From Paracyclopina nana (lineage: Eukaryota > Arthropoda > Copepoda > Cyclopoida > Cyclopettidae), in NCBI GenBank assembly GCA_019096065.1, contig JAGUCH010000006.1, positions 4,918,001 through 4,982,000 of the forward strand: DNA of 64,000 nt, in the 5' to 3' direction. Below, one piece after another: positions 1 to 12,849 of the stretch. The stretch's first letter is position 1, and each line of letters begins with the position of its first letter. Under the pieces are notes generated by a model. That model had not been told where the DNA came from. It saw nothing but the letters and a program-made list of their open reading frames with translations, and did not search any database. The position numbers and the translations under genes were made by a program.

Positions 1-370
1 GCACAAGTGTAAATGCCGCGTACGCGTGTAAGAGTCTTTGTTGGATGCGTCTCGTGTGCTCGGCGTCTGTTGGCGTTCTTTTGCTCCCGGCCTCCCCGCC
101 CTGGAGCTGCTGCTGTAAATGCTGCTGCTGCTGCTGCTGTAAGTGCTGCTGAAGTCTCAACTTGGCTACCTATTTAGTGAACTGTTTAGAAAAACATCAC
201 CACCATTTTCTTGCTTTTCACCAGTTTGTGGCCTGTGCAAAGGCTCAGCCTCTTTGTGGTACACAATTAACGTAGAAGCAAGCATGGTTGATTTAGTGGT
301 GCAGTGCTAAAAATTCTGCCGGTTTGGCAGTGAAATCACCATTGTTTTGGTGGTGGTGACATGAGAAAAA
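1..370. other. 5' flank / leader of the receptor phosphatase gene
   Basis: No coding exon is visible here. The stretch includes a short CTG-rich run (about 110-155) and then AT-rich DNA up to the ATG at 371. It probably contains the 5' UTR or promoter of the phosphatase gene, but I see no clear TATA box or initiator. Confidence 0.4.
109..156. repeat. imperfect CTG trinucleotide run
   Basis: Clusters of CTG are broken by TAAATG and TAAGTG. It is a simple low-complexity tract upstream of the phosphatase gene. One GTAAGT inside it could act as a 5' UTR splice donor. Confidence 0.6.
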
Positions 371-3300
371 ATGAGGCTCAATTTGGGTGTTGTTCAGCTA
401 GTAGCCGCTGCTCTGCTCATTTCACTGGGTAAGAAAATGCTAAATTGACATCTATCTAATGCAATCAGTGGCTTATTCATGCTTGTAGAACACTTAGACG
501 CGATTTTCCACTCGATTTAAAGCCACCAAGTGCACAGTTTCATGCATCCGCAATTTTGGGCTTTAATCATAAAGATTCATATCTTGGCATTCCATGGAAT
601 TGAATTGGGAACCCAACTCGGTTATCTAGCTGTTTTTTAAACAAATTTCCTTCTTGGCTGCTGAGCACTTTTTTATTTTGATAACAAAAAACTAGTTTGC
701 TTTTGCTTCCTTTAAAGTAAGGCAGCATTTTTCAACAAGCTTAAATAAAGCACGTTTAATGCTATTTTATAGGAAATTGTTCATGGCGATCAAGATCTTT
801 TTTCCCATCAAATTGCAATTAGTTTCCCTTCACTTTTGGCTCTTCGGTATACCTATGGCTTGTCTGTGTTGCCATATGCTGTCTCTTCTGCCAACCTCTG
901 GGCAGTTTTAGTAGCATTTTTGGATCATTTTGGCAAGGCTCGTTTTCAATTGAGTTTAATCGGCCTAATTGGACGTGGTTATACAGCTCTGTTTAATCAA
1001 TAGAGCGGAAAAAGAGGCAATCAAGCCATATTTGACTTTTTTATTGTGCACTTGATTTTTCGCAAAGGCTTTGAATTTTCCCGTGTTAATTACGTAGAAC
1101 AATTGAGCCCTTCGTTCGCAGCCTTGACAATTGCAGAAAGGTTAGCTCGGAATGTCGAGGATTTTTCGCGGAAAAGAGGCATTTTTTCGGCTCGTCAAAA
1201 ATTGCCCATTTTGGGTGATTTTGAACACAGTTACACATAGCGGACATTTCTCTAATATCCTTTGGTCGTTAAGGCAAAACGTAATTGAAAGGGTTCAAGG
1301 TCCTAGTGAAATTATTTCCCTGCTACGTACGTACAACTCTCTAACTCACCCTACAATTTAAGTCATTATAGCGACTGTGAAGTAATTTGCCAATTTCAAA
1401 CGCTCGTTCTATAAACATTTGTTGTCGATGTAAACTATCATTTCAAAAGCAATTTAACTTAATCTGCACTTTGTCTTCCTTTTGGCTATATTTTGTTGCT
1501 GTGCATGCAAGTCAAAACTTTTTTTTCTCTCTCTTAAAAGAAAAATACTTGAGAAAAGGGAAATCGTTTCTCACATAATTCTCACGGCAGCACTGTTCTT
1601 TATTCTCAAAATTTGTAGCTTAGAATTGACTGCGAGTCTTCAAAGTAATGACAAAAAAAAGTTGCACAATGAAAACTGCCAACAATTTTACATGCTATAT
1701 CCATTTTTGCTGCGCAAAAAATGCCCGTTTTCTCTTTTCCCACCGTGCCTCGTTTATTTGCGGTGTGCGTTCCACTTTTGAATAGCTTCGGCCCACAGTG
1801 GCCAAAAATGCGAGTTCATAAAAGAATTACCTTGGGCAAACAGAATTGAAGCGTGAATGACCAATATATTGGGAAAACTTTGGTGAAGCCCTCTAAAGTA
1901 GCAATTGGCTCAACACGGCAATCCACTTTATCATAGGACCGTTTCCCCCCTAAAACTCATATACTATTTTTTTTATGGAAGAGCCCTTATGATAGGAATA
2001 GAGAATGGCACCTTGTGCACCCAACAGCCAATAAAATGACCCCTCTCCATTTCCCAATAATGTATTAGTGCCGACGATATTGATACCTCTTTTCATGCAT
2101 ATATCATGCACGTAATTGAGAAAAATGCATAGGAAATCGTGACTTGCAATGCACCTCTTGATTTATTGTCTTCAAAGGGGATGATTTCTATAGTGGGAAA
2201 TTTTGGCTTTTTCAGTTGTCGGAGAGCGAAAAAAGTTTGAAACCGCCTTGCTTGGGAAACGAGCTCAATTCCAATGCAACGTACAAAGTCCGGATGCGTC
2301 AGAGGTGTCGCTGTGGTGGCAATTCCAGGGGCAGAATTTGACCAGTGCCAACGATGACAACCACCACAGCATCACCGTGTCGAAAACGGCCTCTGGGTCG
2401 GTGACCTCGGAGCTGATTTTGGACCGAGTCGCTTGGAAAGATGAAGGCATCTACACCTGTCTCGCCAAGGAAGTTGGCTCCTCTGATGATCCAACCAAGC
2501 AAGATATCATCTTGGAGATTTTTGGTAAGCTATTATAGTTGTAGTACATGGCGAGGAAGGCGAGGAAAAAGAAACAATTGGCCGCATTGTTTTTGGTTGG
2601 ATGCCTTCACCTGGTTGCTGCTTTTGCATGCTTGGTGGAGTTCATTTGGACACAAAGTCATACTATATATAATGTAATGTACTGCGTTGCATTGCTATGT
2701 AAAAAGTACTCTACTTTTACTGCCTTAACCTTGGCATGACAGTTTTTCCCTAATTGTTGCTATATATCCTGTTCGGCATTAAAACTGACGATGCTTTATT
2801 TTCCTCCAGCCGCACCCAAACACATCAATATCACAAATGGATCAGGCATGACAGGCACAACAACAGAGCTGTCATGCACATACGAGGGGAAACCTTTACC
2901 CACCATCAAATGGCTGGGATTTGGCAAGGATTTGAGCCAGGTGAAAATGTTATTTTTCACTCAGGAGAGGCTTGAAAGCAATTTTCAATTTCTCATTCTG
3001 CAGGATCCGATGAAATATGAAATGACAACATCCAATATCAACGATAAGCAGATAGTGTCATTTCTCAAAATTATGAGCTTGGGCCATCCAGACAATGGCA
3101 CATATTTGTGCCATGGAGAAAACGACTATGGCACAGATGTTGCCATTCTGCAGAACCTCGTCCTGGACAAGCCACAAGTGAGGATTGATTTGGTCGTGCC
3201 AGTGGCCAGAGACAAGATATTTTTCAACTGGACCATCACAGACTGGAATTCGCCTGTCACGGATTATTTCCTCAGTGTAAGTCTTTGTTTGCCTACGGTT

Positions 3301-6300
3301 CGGCCTATGCAAAGTCAGATGAATTCCAAACAAGATTGTACTTTGCTTTCACACATTTGCTTTTGCAGTATCGCAAGGGAGGAGCCTCAGCCTGGGTGTA
3401 CTTCATTGACCAGAAAATCCCCAGGGATGCCACGAGTTTTGTCATGAGGAATCTCACCGCTCACTCAAAGTACCTCATTAAGCTCGCTGCTCAAAACGAA
3501 TTTGGCATGGGCGAGTTCAACCTCTACCATGCTGAAATCAGCACTCTTGAGTACGATCCAACCTATGTACCTGAGGTGGGTGTCAAAGGGATCACGTGGA
3601 ACTCCATCTCTCTGGGCTGGGATCCACCCCCAGTGGCCAAAGTACCCGACATTCTCAACTACATCACTTACTTCAAAATCACTCGACAAACTCCGCTCGA
3701 GGAGTCGGTTGTGTACCAACCGGTTAATCAGTATCCCACATACCTCTGGACCAATTTGGACCCTGCCACTGAGTACTCTTTCCACGTGTACGCCTGCAAT
3801 GGATACACGATGGAATGTGGCCAACCCTCCCAGGTGGTTCAAGGCACCACCGAGGATGGGAAAAGTGGCCCTCCGTCGAATGTGGTGGCCACGTGCAAGT
3901 TTGACAACATCAGTGACATGAATTACGTCGATGTGCAGTGGTCGCCGCCCAAGAGGCCGAACGGAGTCGTGGAGCTCTACAACATCGAGCTAAATGGCCT
4001 GGCCACTTACACTGACCCCTCGGGCTCTGTCAATGTCGACAAGTTCGGGCCCCAGAAGAAGACTGAGGATACGACCAAAACTGGCGTGCTTTCCACCAGA
4101 TTCGATTTCCTGCCAGCCAACACGAATTTCACTGTGAGCATTTGCGCGGAAACGAGGAGCCAGGCGTGCGGTCAAGTGGCCTCTGGAGCCTGCAAAATGA
4201 GAGCCATGCCACCCAAAATGGACCAGCTGAGCAGAGGCTTCCAGTGGGTGAATGACAGGAGGGTGGACAGGGACATTTTCAGGCTGCGTACCACCAAGTT
4301 GAGCCAGAGGAATGGGCCCATTTGTTGCCTCCGAGTCGTTGTGGTCAGAATGAGGCCAGGATCCGGTGCTCAAGATTTGCCTCAAGATCCCACTGATCTG
4401 CCAATGCTCTCCTACAACAAGGTGCACGAGAGCCCCTCCGAGTGGGGAGCTTACATCGCTGAAATATTGGGGCCCAATGCTCTTGGCAAGGATGTCCTTG
4501 TTGGAGACGGCCAAAACACCCTTGCCAATGTTGGCGATGAGTGCCCAGCTTGCCAATCCGGAATCAGAGCTCACCTTCTGCGCTCAGCTCAATATAAGGA
4601 GTCTCAGAACTATCGTTCTAAGAGGTACTAATGAATAATCTAGGGCCCCATCTTGATGATGCACATCTACTATTAATTACTTTTCTTCTCGAGTACAGCA
4701 ACATAAGGAGAGCATTCATAGAGAAAATGTTGTGTGGTACACACGTGCATACGCTCGAGTAATCACGTATTTAGTATGAACAATGATAGCAGTCAACTAT
4801 AAGTGCATTTTTCCCATTCTGTGCAGACCCTTGTATTGCGCTGTGTGTAATAGATAAGCTAGATTGTTTGCTTTTTCCAGAACTGTTGGAGCCTTAAGCC
4901 TGCGTGTCGAAGATGGCTTCCTAGATCCTGGCTCTAATTACACGGCTTTCGTGGAGGTTGTGGTGCCTGAATCTGGCGCGAGCAAAAACATCATTGGCAG
5001 GAGCCCCTATATGGTACCAAGAAAGCCAGGGGAGTACATTTACCCCGACGGGACAGCTGGTGGATCATCCAGCAGCATTTCAGCAGCCATCGTGACAATT
5101 TTGGCTCTACTCGCGTCTCTGGTTACCGTGGCTCTCTGCTTACTTTTGGCGCTCATTTTGCTCAGAAGATACTCAAAATCCTTTGGCCCTGGCAGCCCTG
5201 GAGAAAGTGATCACGTGGATGGTGAATTGGGCCAGGAACTTGATATGAGAAAGTCCTTTACTCACTTTTGCAAGTGAGTGCTTTAATATTTCACGTTAAG
5301 GAGAAACTTCTTCGTCCAATGGATCATATAATGCAATATTTCTGCTTGTTTAGCCAAGCATTTCAATAGTTGTTGAGTAAACATTTCCTTGCGTTGCAGC
5401 ACGATATTCAGAGGCAAGGGAGGCTCGCAGTATTTGCTACCAAGTGGTGGAGATATGGGCAATGTTGCCAAGAGCACCAGCAGCTCTGGCCTCAGAAAGC
5501 CAGTGGACACAAAGCCAATCTCCAAGGATGATTTGGTGGCTGCCTATCTGGAGCGGCACAGAGACTCGGATTTTGGCTTCCAAACTGAATTCGAACAGCT
5601 TCCGACCAGTTTTCCGGACAGGACTACTGAAATATGTGACAGGCCAGCCAACAGGCCCAAAAATAGGTATCCTGACATCAAGTGCTATGACCAGACACGA
5701 GTCCGACTCAAGCTTCCTACTGATGATGAAAAACCTACTTCTGCTGCCTCAGTGGAAGAGGAGGAGAACTCCATATCCAGCAATGGCTCCTCTTCAGCCA
5801 AAGCTTCGAGTGTTGTTGAGAAGATTCCTTCTAGTCAATCTGACTACATCAATGCCAATTACGTTATGGGCTATAAAGACAGAAAGAAGTGGATATGTGC
5901 TCAAGGACCACTTGAGCACACCGTTCAAGACTTTTGGAGAATGGTCTATGAGCAAGTATGTTCCTTCTTTTTTAAATGAATTATGCTTTTCTATCTTAAA
6001 ATCAATCTTCAGAACGTGGAAATGATCATTATGTTAACCAACCTCGAGGAATACAACAGAGTCAAGTGTGCCCAATATTGGCCACAAGCTGGTGACTCCA
6101 CCTTCACACCGTGGCCCAATTTGCTGCTCAACATTCGATTTTGCACCGAAAAACGCTTCTCAGACTACATTGTCAGAGAGCTCACTCTGACTGCCACCAA
6201 GGCAACCATCACCAAAAACGAGGAGGGCAAGGAGCTGGATGTGAAAACGACTGAAACGAGAACTGTCAAGCATTACCACTATCTTCAGTGGAAAGATTTC

Positions 6301-7897
6301 AATGCGCCAGAGTCTGCTCCAGCCATGCTCAGATTTGTGAAGCGAATCAATGAGGAGCACTGCAAGTCAAAGACACTGAGTCCACCCATTCTGGTCCACT
6401 GCTCGGCCGGAGTGGGACGTTCTGGCACACTTGTTGCCATAGATGGACTGATTCAGCAACTCAGAGAAGACAACGAAGTTACCATTCATCGATTGGTGTG
6501 TGACCTGAGACACCAAAGGAATTACCTGGTCCAATCTGCTGTAAGTTTCTCATATCCGAAAATTAATTTGAATATCCTGATATTTGATTAAATATATATG
6601 TCTTTTAGAAACAATACATGTTTGTGTATCGAGCCATCATGGAAATGGCCCAATTTGGGGACACCGAGCTGGAAGCTGCTCAAATCAAACATACGTGGCA
6701 GCAATTGTCTGAGAATGCTGGCAAAAAGCTCGAGTTGGAGTTTGCTCGACTAGCAAATATGGTGGATGATCGGAAAGCTTTATCTGTGGGAACGAGCGAG
6801 CAAAATCGTGCCAAAAACCAGTCTGACACAGTGATTCCATTTGACAGGAATAGAGTCATTCTCACGCCTGATGGAGTGAGGCCTGACTCCACTTATATCA
6901 ATGCATCTTTCATTGAGGGCTACCACAACGATGAATCTTTCATCATCACTCAAGTGAGTCACGAATTAACGAATTCTGAGTGTGTGCACTCCATATGCCA
7001 CTTGATGACATGATTTTTTCATCGCAGGACCCAATGCAAAACACAGTGGAAGATTTCTGGAGGATGGTCATCGAGCACAACATTTGCACTATGGTTCAAC
7101 TGAACGCACCCTTGCCAAATAGTGGGCCCAGCTCCGCTGACTTCTTCCAATATTGGTCAGACACTCCTGGCTCAGAGGTCACCTTTGGCTCTCTACAAGT
7201 CACACTCAAGGCCAGAGAGGTCATGCCCTCCTACGTGAAAAGGGAGTTTGAAGTGTACAACAGCAAAGTTGAGGAGGAGGTGAACTTGACTCATTTTGCA
7301 TACTCTGGCTGGGGCGATGCTCCTCAAAGGCCCCGGAGTCCCAACCCTGGCCAAGGCTCTCCAGAGGTGCCAAGCTCAACCACTGGCCTGTTGGACTTGG
7401 TCGAGCATGCTTTGGCTCACAAAGTGGAGGCTAGCCTGCCTGGCCCCATAGCAGTGCACTGCAGGTACTTAACCATATTCCAATCTGTCTGTTCCAGCCA
7501 CTTATCATATTTCCCTGCATAGGTATGGATCAGAACGAAGCTCTGTTTTCGTTGCTCTGAGCTGCCTTGTGCAACAGTTGAAAACTGAGGCAAGAGCTGA
7601 TGTCTTCACGACTGTGAGAAAATTGAGGTCTCAAAGACAAGGAATGGTGCAGCATGTGGTAAGTGATAGAAATCGCTATGAAACACCCCTATAAATCCAT
7701 GTTACATAGACTTTTGCCTTTGAAGTTGCGTAGCGTAAAAGCTAATTAGTGCCATTTCCTCTTGCTTGCAGAGCCAGTACAAGTTTATTTATCGGGCCAT
7801 CTCGGATTATGTGGACCTTTACCGCAACAAAGATGATGAATACGCCTACTCTGTGCCAGTGAATGCGGTCAACAACCCCCAGCAGAAATCTTTATAA
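371..7897 (+). CDS. Ptp69D-like: receptor-type protein tyrosine phosphatase, Ptp69D-like
   Basis: This is a transmembrane tyrosine phosphatase; relatives act in axon guidance and cell adhesion. I place 12 exons: 371-428, 2216-2524, 2810-2940, 3004-3276, 3369-4624, 4881-5273, 5400-5955, 6013-6540, 6609-6953, 7028-7464, 7523-7658 and 7772-7897. All have GT-AG borders and compatible phases, giving about 1515 aa. Exon 1 encodes a signal peptide (MRLNLGVVQLVAAALLIS). Two Ig-like domains follow, seen by Cys and the YTCLAKE and YLCHGEN motifs. Then come FN3 domains in exons 4-5, a membrane-proximal region, a TM helix at about residues 743-771, and two PTP domains. D1 has the full VHCSAGVGRSGT loop (Cys at about 1122), but the WPD loop reads WKD. 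D2 keeps a CX5R loop (HCRYGSER) with WGD in place of WPD. Domain order and length match insect Ptp69D. Intron 1 is 1.8 kb; the rest are short. AATAAA lies near 8129. Confidence 0.88.
429..2215 (+). other. first intron of the receptor phosphatase gene
   Basis: AT-rich 1.8-kb intron between the signal-peptide exon and the first Ig exon. Several short open frames lie here, but none shows a domain or splice support. I see no gene inside it. Confidence 0.7.
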
Positions 7898-8200
7898 TTT
7901 GTCAGTGTGGTACCGTACTAGCTACTACTATATACAATATTGCTTTTTTTCACGCCTGCAACAACACACAAGAATATTGAGCTTCTCTACTACCCCTCTT
8001 CATCACTCATTTTTTATACAAGTTTTTATGTTTTTGTATGCGACATGATGATGCCTAGTCAACTTATATTATAACCATAATAATAAGCAACCTTTGATAT
8101 GCGATCACTCTATTATTAAAGCCACGTAAATAAAGTTCAATTTGAATATCATCCATGTTAGGCTGAGTGTATATATTTCATGCAACTTAAACTTTTTTAT
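7898..8200. other. convergent 3' UTR region
   Basis: About 300 bp between the stop codon of the phosphatase (+) and that of the convertase (-). It contains AATAAA near 8129 and nearby ATTAAA variants, and is probably shared 3' UTR. Confidence 0.6.
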
Positions 8201-11200
8201 TTAGCTTTCTATTTCAATAGACTGAATGTCAGCTTCTAAAGTAGTCTCTTCAGATGGAATGTCGGAATTAATCCTTGGATCAGTCAAATTTTGTAAGTCC
8301 TCAGCGAAAACAGTGGTCTCGTCAACTGGGTCCTCCATCATTGCCCTTGCTTCAATGTCACCACCATCTTTCTGGGCCTATATATGAAGAAACTAATGAA
8401 GAGAGGCTTCATAAAAAGGCAAGATAATACTTCATACGTCTGGTGAAGAAGTTGATGCCAATTCCGGTTGAGGGTCTTCTTCAGTGCCATAAAATACCAA
8501 TTGCCAATCATTCAAGATGGCTGGCTTATCTCCAGCATTGTTAATGATCAATGTCCACTCGCTGCCTTCATCTGTTACACTGGATTCGCCCCAGAAATGT
8601 ACACTCATCATGGGCCACTCCTGGAAAGCTCCCAATCCTGTTCGCACCTTATCGAAAGGCCTCGGTGCCAGCAAAACTGACATTGTTCCACTTGGAGACC
8701 TGCGCGAGAAAGCAAAGTCATGTAGCAATGAATTAATAATAAAGCGGCTTTTTAATTACACTAAGAGAACAGTGAGTGCTCCTCGTTCAGATCCAGAAGT
8801 CAAGTCAATCAATAAGTGAATATGCTCGAGGAATTTGATGTTGCCACAATTTGAGACGTTCAATTTGGAAGCTTCTTCAGAGTTTGGCTTGATCAAAATT
8901 GGCCTATTCTTGTTCACTCCAGATTGCCCTGGCTCAGTGGTGCACTTTGCCGACTCGGGCACATTTTTCCATTGCTTGGCAAGCTTCACCATAGCTCCAG
9001 CATCCATGAGTCCAAATCCATAAGCATGGGAGAACGTCAATCCAGCTCCATTTTGCTTCCAGTCAACAGACTAAAGAATTACATTGTATCAAAAAAAGAA
9101 TGAACTGTTTGAAAAGCTTTGGAATACCTGCAAATGGCCCTGAGGAATGGCAGTCCTTACAACAATATGCTGCAAATCTCGCCAAGTCAAGTCCGGATTA
9201 GCCTCTAGGACCAAAGCTACAATGCCAGCTGCCATCGGGCTTGAAGCCGAAGTGCCAGTGTGCTGACTGGTGCATTTTCCATGAAGATCTGTTGTGACCA
9301 CCTTTTTCTCCGGACGAGCTCCCTTGGTGGTTCCAGAGCTGTACGTTGTTGCGAGCGAACTGGAGCAGGATTCGGAATACCACGGCGTTTTCCCCGTCTC
9401 CGACACCGAACTGACACTCAAGGTGTAAATGGAAGTGGTATAGCCATCGCAGTTGCAATTGTCCAAGTATTTGCCACCATTTCCGGAAGCCCAGACAAAT
9501 ATGGATCCCTTGCCATTTCTGCCCTTCCGGACTCCATCTTCCAAGGCCAGTTTGGCGAGTGGTCCAGGACCATCCACCGTCTTGCCATCATCATCAGGCC
9601 CCCAAGAGGCTGAATAGATGTCAATGTGGTCTCGTTTAAAGCTAATGGCTTTGGCCTCTAGCACATCGATGATGTTGCCATCCAAAATTCTCACTCCTCC
9701 AATTTTGGCGTTGTAAGCTATGCCCACAGCACAAGCAGAATTGTTGGCAGCTGCAGCCACTGTGCCAGCACACCTCGTTCCATGCTTGTTTGAGTTGAAA
9801 AAGTCATACCTGGGGAATGGATCATCATCATTGTCATTGAAGTCAATGCTGGCCTCCTTGTCATAATTCTCCTTCAAGTCGGGATGGTTCCACTCGACTC
9901 CATCATCAAGGATGGTGACAACCACACCCTTTCCAGTCACACCTTGGGCCCAAGCCTCTTCAACATTCATATCCAGACCTTTGCCACCTCTGTTCAAGTA
10001 CCACATTGCAGGCCAAGCTTCATCATTCAAATTTGTCTTGAACTGGCTCCTGTCTACATCTGGCCATACTTCTTCTTCAGTAGAGGGAGGCTTTTGATTG
10101 CCAAGCCCGCCAGTGAGTCCAAATAGGAAACTGGGGTCAAATTGGAACTGAGGCGGCAACGCAGATTTTCCAGAGGGCGATTGGCTACGTGGTGGGGGAG
10201 GTCCAAATTGGTTGTTGCTGGGTGGGCCTGAAAAGCTCCTTGCAGGCAATTGATTTGGTGGGAATCCATTTGGAGGCTGTTGGGGAAACCTTCCCTGCAA
10301 TTAGATAAATAGTTACTGAATTCAATTTTGATTACTAATTTACTTACTTGTGGTGGTTGGGAAAACCTTGGTGGACCCTACAATGAAAATAGCTCTGATA
10401 GTAGATATGTGTGATAATAATGCATGTTTTCAATTTACCTGTACAAAGTTTGGAGGGAATCTTGGAGCACCCTGAAATAAGAAAAAAGTAAGAATTTATA
10501 GCAAAACTCAAAGAAAAAGTGTAAGCAGGTATTTGAGCAGGCTAAAGAACAATGTCGCCGTTGCATGATAATTATCTTTGTTATGTTTTTTTTTGACGAA
10601 GTCAATATAGTAATTAATTTATGTGGTTTATCTTACTTGTCCTCCAAAACCTTGAGGGGGACCAAAGGCCTCGGGAAAGCCTGTTGGTGGCTGGGGATTA
10701 TTGCCTGGCTCGTCGTTAACTTTTACAGGGTCTTTTTCAATACCCACACTACCAGCCCCCAAAGTGACACAGGAGAGGGATTTCTTGTCACAATCTCCCC
10801 ACTGACCTGATACTGCATCTCCACTGGCATCAACTTGTGTAGCGCACCACTCAGCTCCATTACTCGAGTGGTCACTTGTGCATTCAAGGTAGGTCTTGCC
10901 TTTATAGCCGAATGGGAAAATACATCTCTTTGAGGCCTTCTTCTCGGTCTCCACAGTGTTCACAAAGCACAGTTGGCTGCCTGTGCTCCTTAAATCATCT
11001 TGAGGCACTGGCACTCTCTTCACTCTGGTTAAGCTCTTGTCTTGCGCATGAAATGAGCTGATCAGGGCATTGGCAGCGAACTTTTCAGTTAAATCTTCGG
11101 CTGATCTCCTGGCTCTCCTGGAGCTCTGCTGGAAGTGGTACAAATTGGACTCTGGAATGACCTCTCCAAGGTTCTCCAAGTCATGGGCTTCAGCCACTTC

Positions 11201-11311
11201 TTTGGCATGTTCCAGGCCTCCTGGCACGTGTAGCACCCAGTCATTGGAAGCACTGGTGAGGCTGCCGAGAGTGAAAACTAGCAATAACAGGCTGACCACT
11301 GTGGCATGCAT
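8201..11311 (-). CDS. furin-like proprotein convertase with an inserted FN2 domain
   Basis: This is a subtilisin/kexin-type serine endoprotease expected to cleave precursors after dibasic sites in the secretory pathway. Exons (transcription order): 11311-10637, 10471-10439, 10377-10348, 10294-9128, 9070-8760, 8699-8438, 8377-8201, giving about 884 aa. The ATG at 11311 opens a signal peptide (to about residue 21) and a prodomain that ends in RVKR (96-99). An FN2 domain follows (130-174, four Cys, [14 protein letters not shown]), then a Pro/Gln/Gly-rich linker (about 200-316), part of it encoded by two tiny exons of 33 and 30 nt. The catalytic domain has Asp376 (ILDDG), His417 (HGTRCAG), oxyanion Asn518 (ASGNGG) and Ser595 (GTSASSP). 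Asn rather than Asp at 518 argues for furin/PC1 over PC2. A P domain follows ([17 protein letters not shown]). The tail is acidic with no Cys-rich repeat or TM, so the enzyme is predicted to be soluble. Confidence 0.9.
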
Positions 11312-11892
11312 GTTCAAGCTCTTCTTCCACTGCTCAGCTGCAAGAATAAATATTAGTATTCAAATAAAGATACTCAATGCCTGGCTCTAAAGGTGTGTAC
11401 ACGTGAGTGTGTGTGCATCCACCTCTGCCCAGACACGAACTGCGTTACATAGCGGTGAACGAGCTTTAAAAGGGCATGCCAAGCTATACCCAAACGCTTC
11501 TTCTATATCACACACTTCTTCTATACATCGACAAAAGCTGCATGTGTCCTGCTTATCTCGTGATTTTTGGCTCTTTGTTCAATCTTCCTCTTTTTAGAGT
11601 GCGAGCGTGCTGTAAATGCTGGTGTGGTTAGTTAAACCGCTTAAAAATGTTGTGCGCGCATTTTGTGTGCTTTGTTGCATATATCTTACCAGGAACAGCT
11701 ATCAAGTTCTAGCCATCAAACGAGCGCGCACGTGGTCTGATTGTTATTTATAAAAAAAAGATATGGCTCACTAAAGAACGTATGGAAGCATGAGTAGCAA
11801 AATATCGAGCATGATTGAAAAGAGTAGAGCTTTTGATAGAAACAAAGGATCGGTGATGCCAAATCACCATGTTTCCTCTCTAGTAGACACAT
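11312..11892. other. upstream region of the convertase gene
   Basis: No coding exon is recognised. On the minus strand a pyrimidine-rich TTATTCTTGCAG lies about 30 nt before the convertase ATG, so a 5' leader exon or a trans-splice acceptor is possible. The remainder is AT-rich. Confidence 0.4.
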
Positions 11893-12039
11893 TGGCTCAT
11901 TATCTTCCGCGTCTTTGATCGTGGCCTGCTTACGGTTGTTATCGCTTCTTATTTACTGACATCGCAACCTCGTCAGTAAATAAGAACCAATAACAACCGC
12001 AACCATGCTACGATCAAAGACGCGGAAGATAATGAGCCA
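11893..12039. repeat. 147-bp palindrome with about 68-bp arms
   Basis: The left arm (11893-11960) and right arm (11972-12039) are near-perfect reverse complements (TGGCTCATTATCTTCCGCGT and its complement) around an 11-bp loop. It could be a fold-back or MITE-type element. It lies about 200 bp before the small secreted-protein gene. Confidence 0.85.
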
Positions 12040-12244
12040 TTATTGTCAAACTTGAGTGGTTTTTTAGCCATCATTCGGAAATTGCCGGATTTTGTTGTAG
12101 AACCTGTTTTGGACACCAAAATCATTGAATAATAATCACTGCTTGCATCTGTGTGAAAAAGCCTACGAAAATCGCACATTTTACCAGGCACACTCGCACA
12201 TATGTGTATTTTGTATGCAGTGCAACATTCAACACTGCTAGCAA

Positions 12245-12849
12245 ATGACGTTCTTGCTAAAAGCAGTGATTTTTCTAGCTTTTCTCTCAAAAGCTCGAGG
12301 ATCATGGAAAAAGACCGAGGGCTACTTTTTGCCTCCATATTTGAACCAGATCAATTTTCTGGACTGTGATGACAAATGTGGGGAAAATGAAGTTTTTTGG
12401 CCTCTCCCCTGGAATGCAGCCAATCAAACTTGCCCAGATGATATCACCGAACCACAAACATGTCCTTGGATTCCTGAGCCACTTTTGCAACCTGGAGATA
12501 GATTTTGTGCTGGAAGACAATGGGTACGGCTAAAATATAATGCTCAATTTTTAAACACTTCAATTTTTTTGCAAGCAAGCTATGATTGAGGTAAAGCAAT
12601 CTAATCATAAAAATGTGGTTAAGAATTGCCAAGAAGATAAGAAAATTACATTGATGTGTACACAATAGTCAAATGTTGATTTTTCAGCTACCAAAGAACC
12701 CTGAAGTATTGCGAAAAGTGTGTGGCGTGTGCGTCAACCTTTGCCCCTTTGACCTTCGTCCAGATCGATACCAAGTTATTGGACCCTTCGAGGTTGATTG
12801 TACGCAAGCAGATTCTGATGGAAAGCTTAAACGTCCCACATGTGTTTAG
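12245..12849 (+). CDS. small secreted cysteine-rich protein, unknown family
   Basis: Two exons (12245-12523 and 12688-12849, GTACGG donor, TTTTCAG acceptor, phase 0) encode 146 aa. The N-terminus (MTFLLKAVIFLAFLSKARG) is a signal peptide. The mature part has about ten Cys, including CDDKCGENE, CPDDITEPQTCPW and CGVCVNLCPFD, and WPLPWN. The spacing suggests a disulphide-bonded extracellular protein. I do not recognise the family. A TTTGTATGCAG acceptor-like site lies about 28 nt before the ATG. The even Cys spread and clean splice sites support a real gene. Confidence 0.6.

Noticed and set aside
3990-4574. 194-codon minus-strand frame within the phosphatase
   Set aside because: Antisense shadow of the large FN3 exon, which has strong domain evidence on the plus strand.
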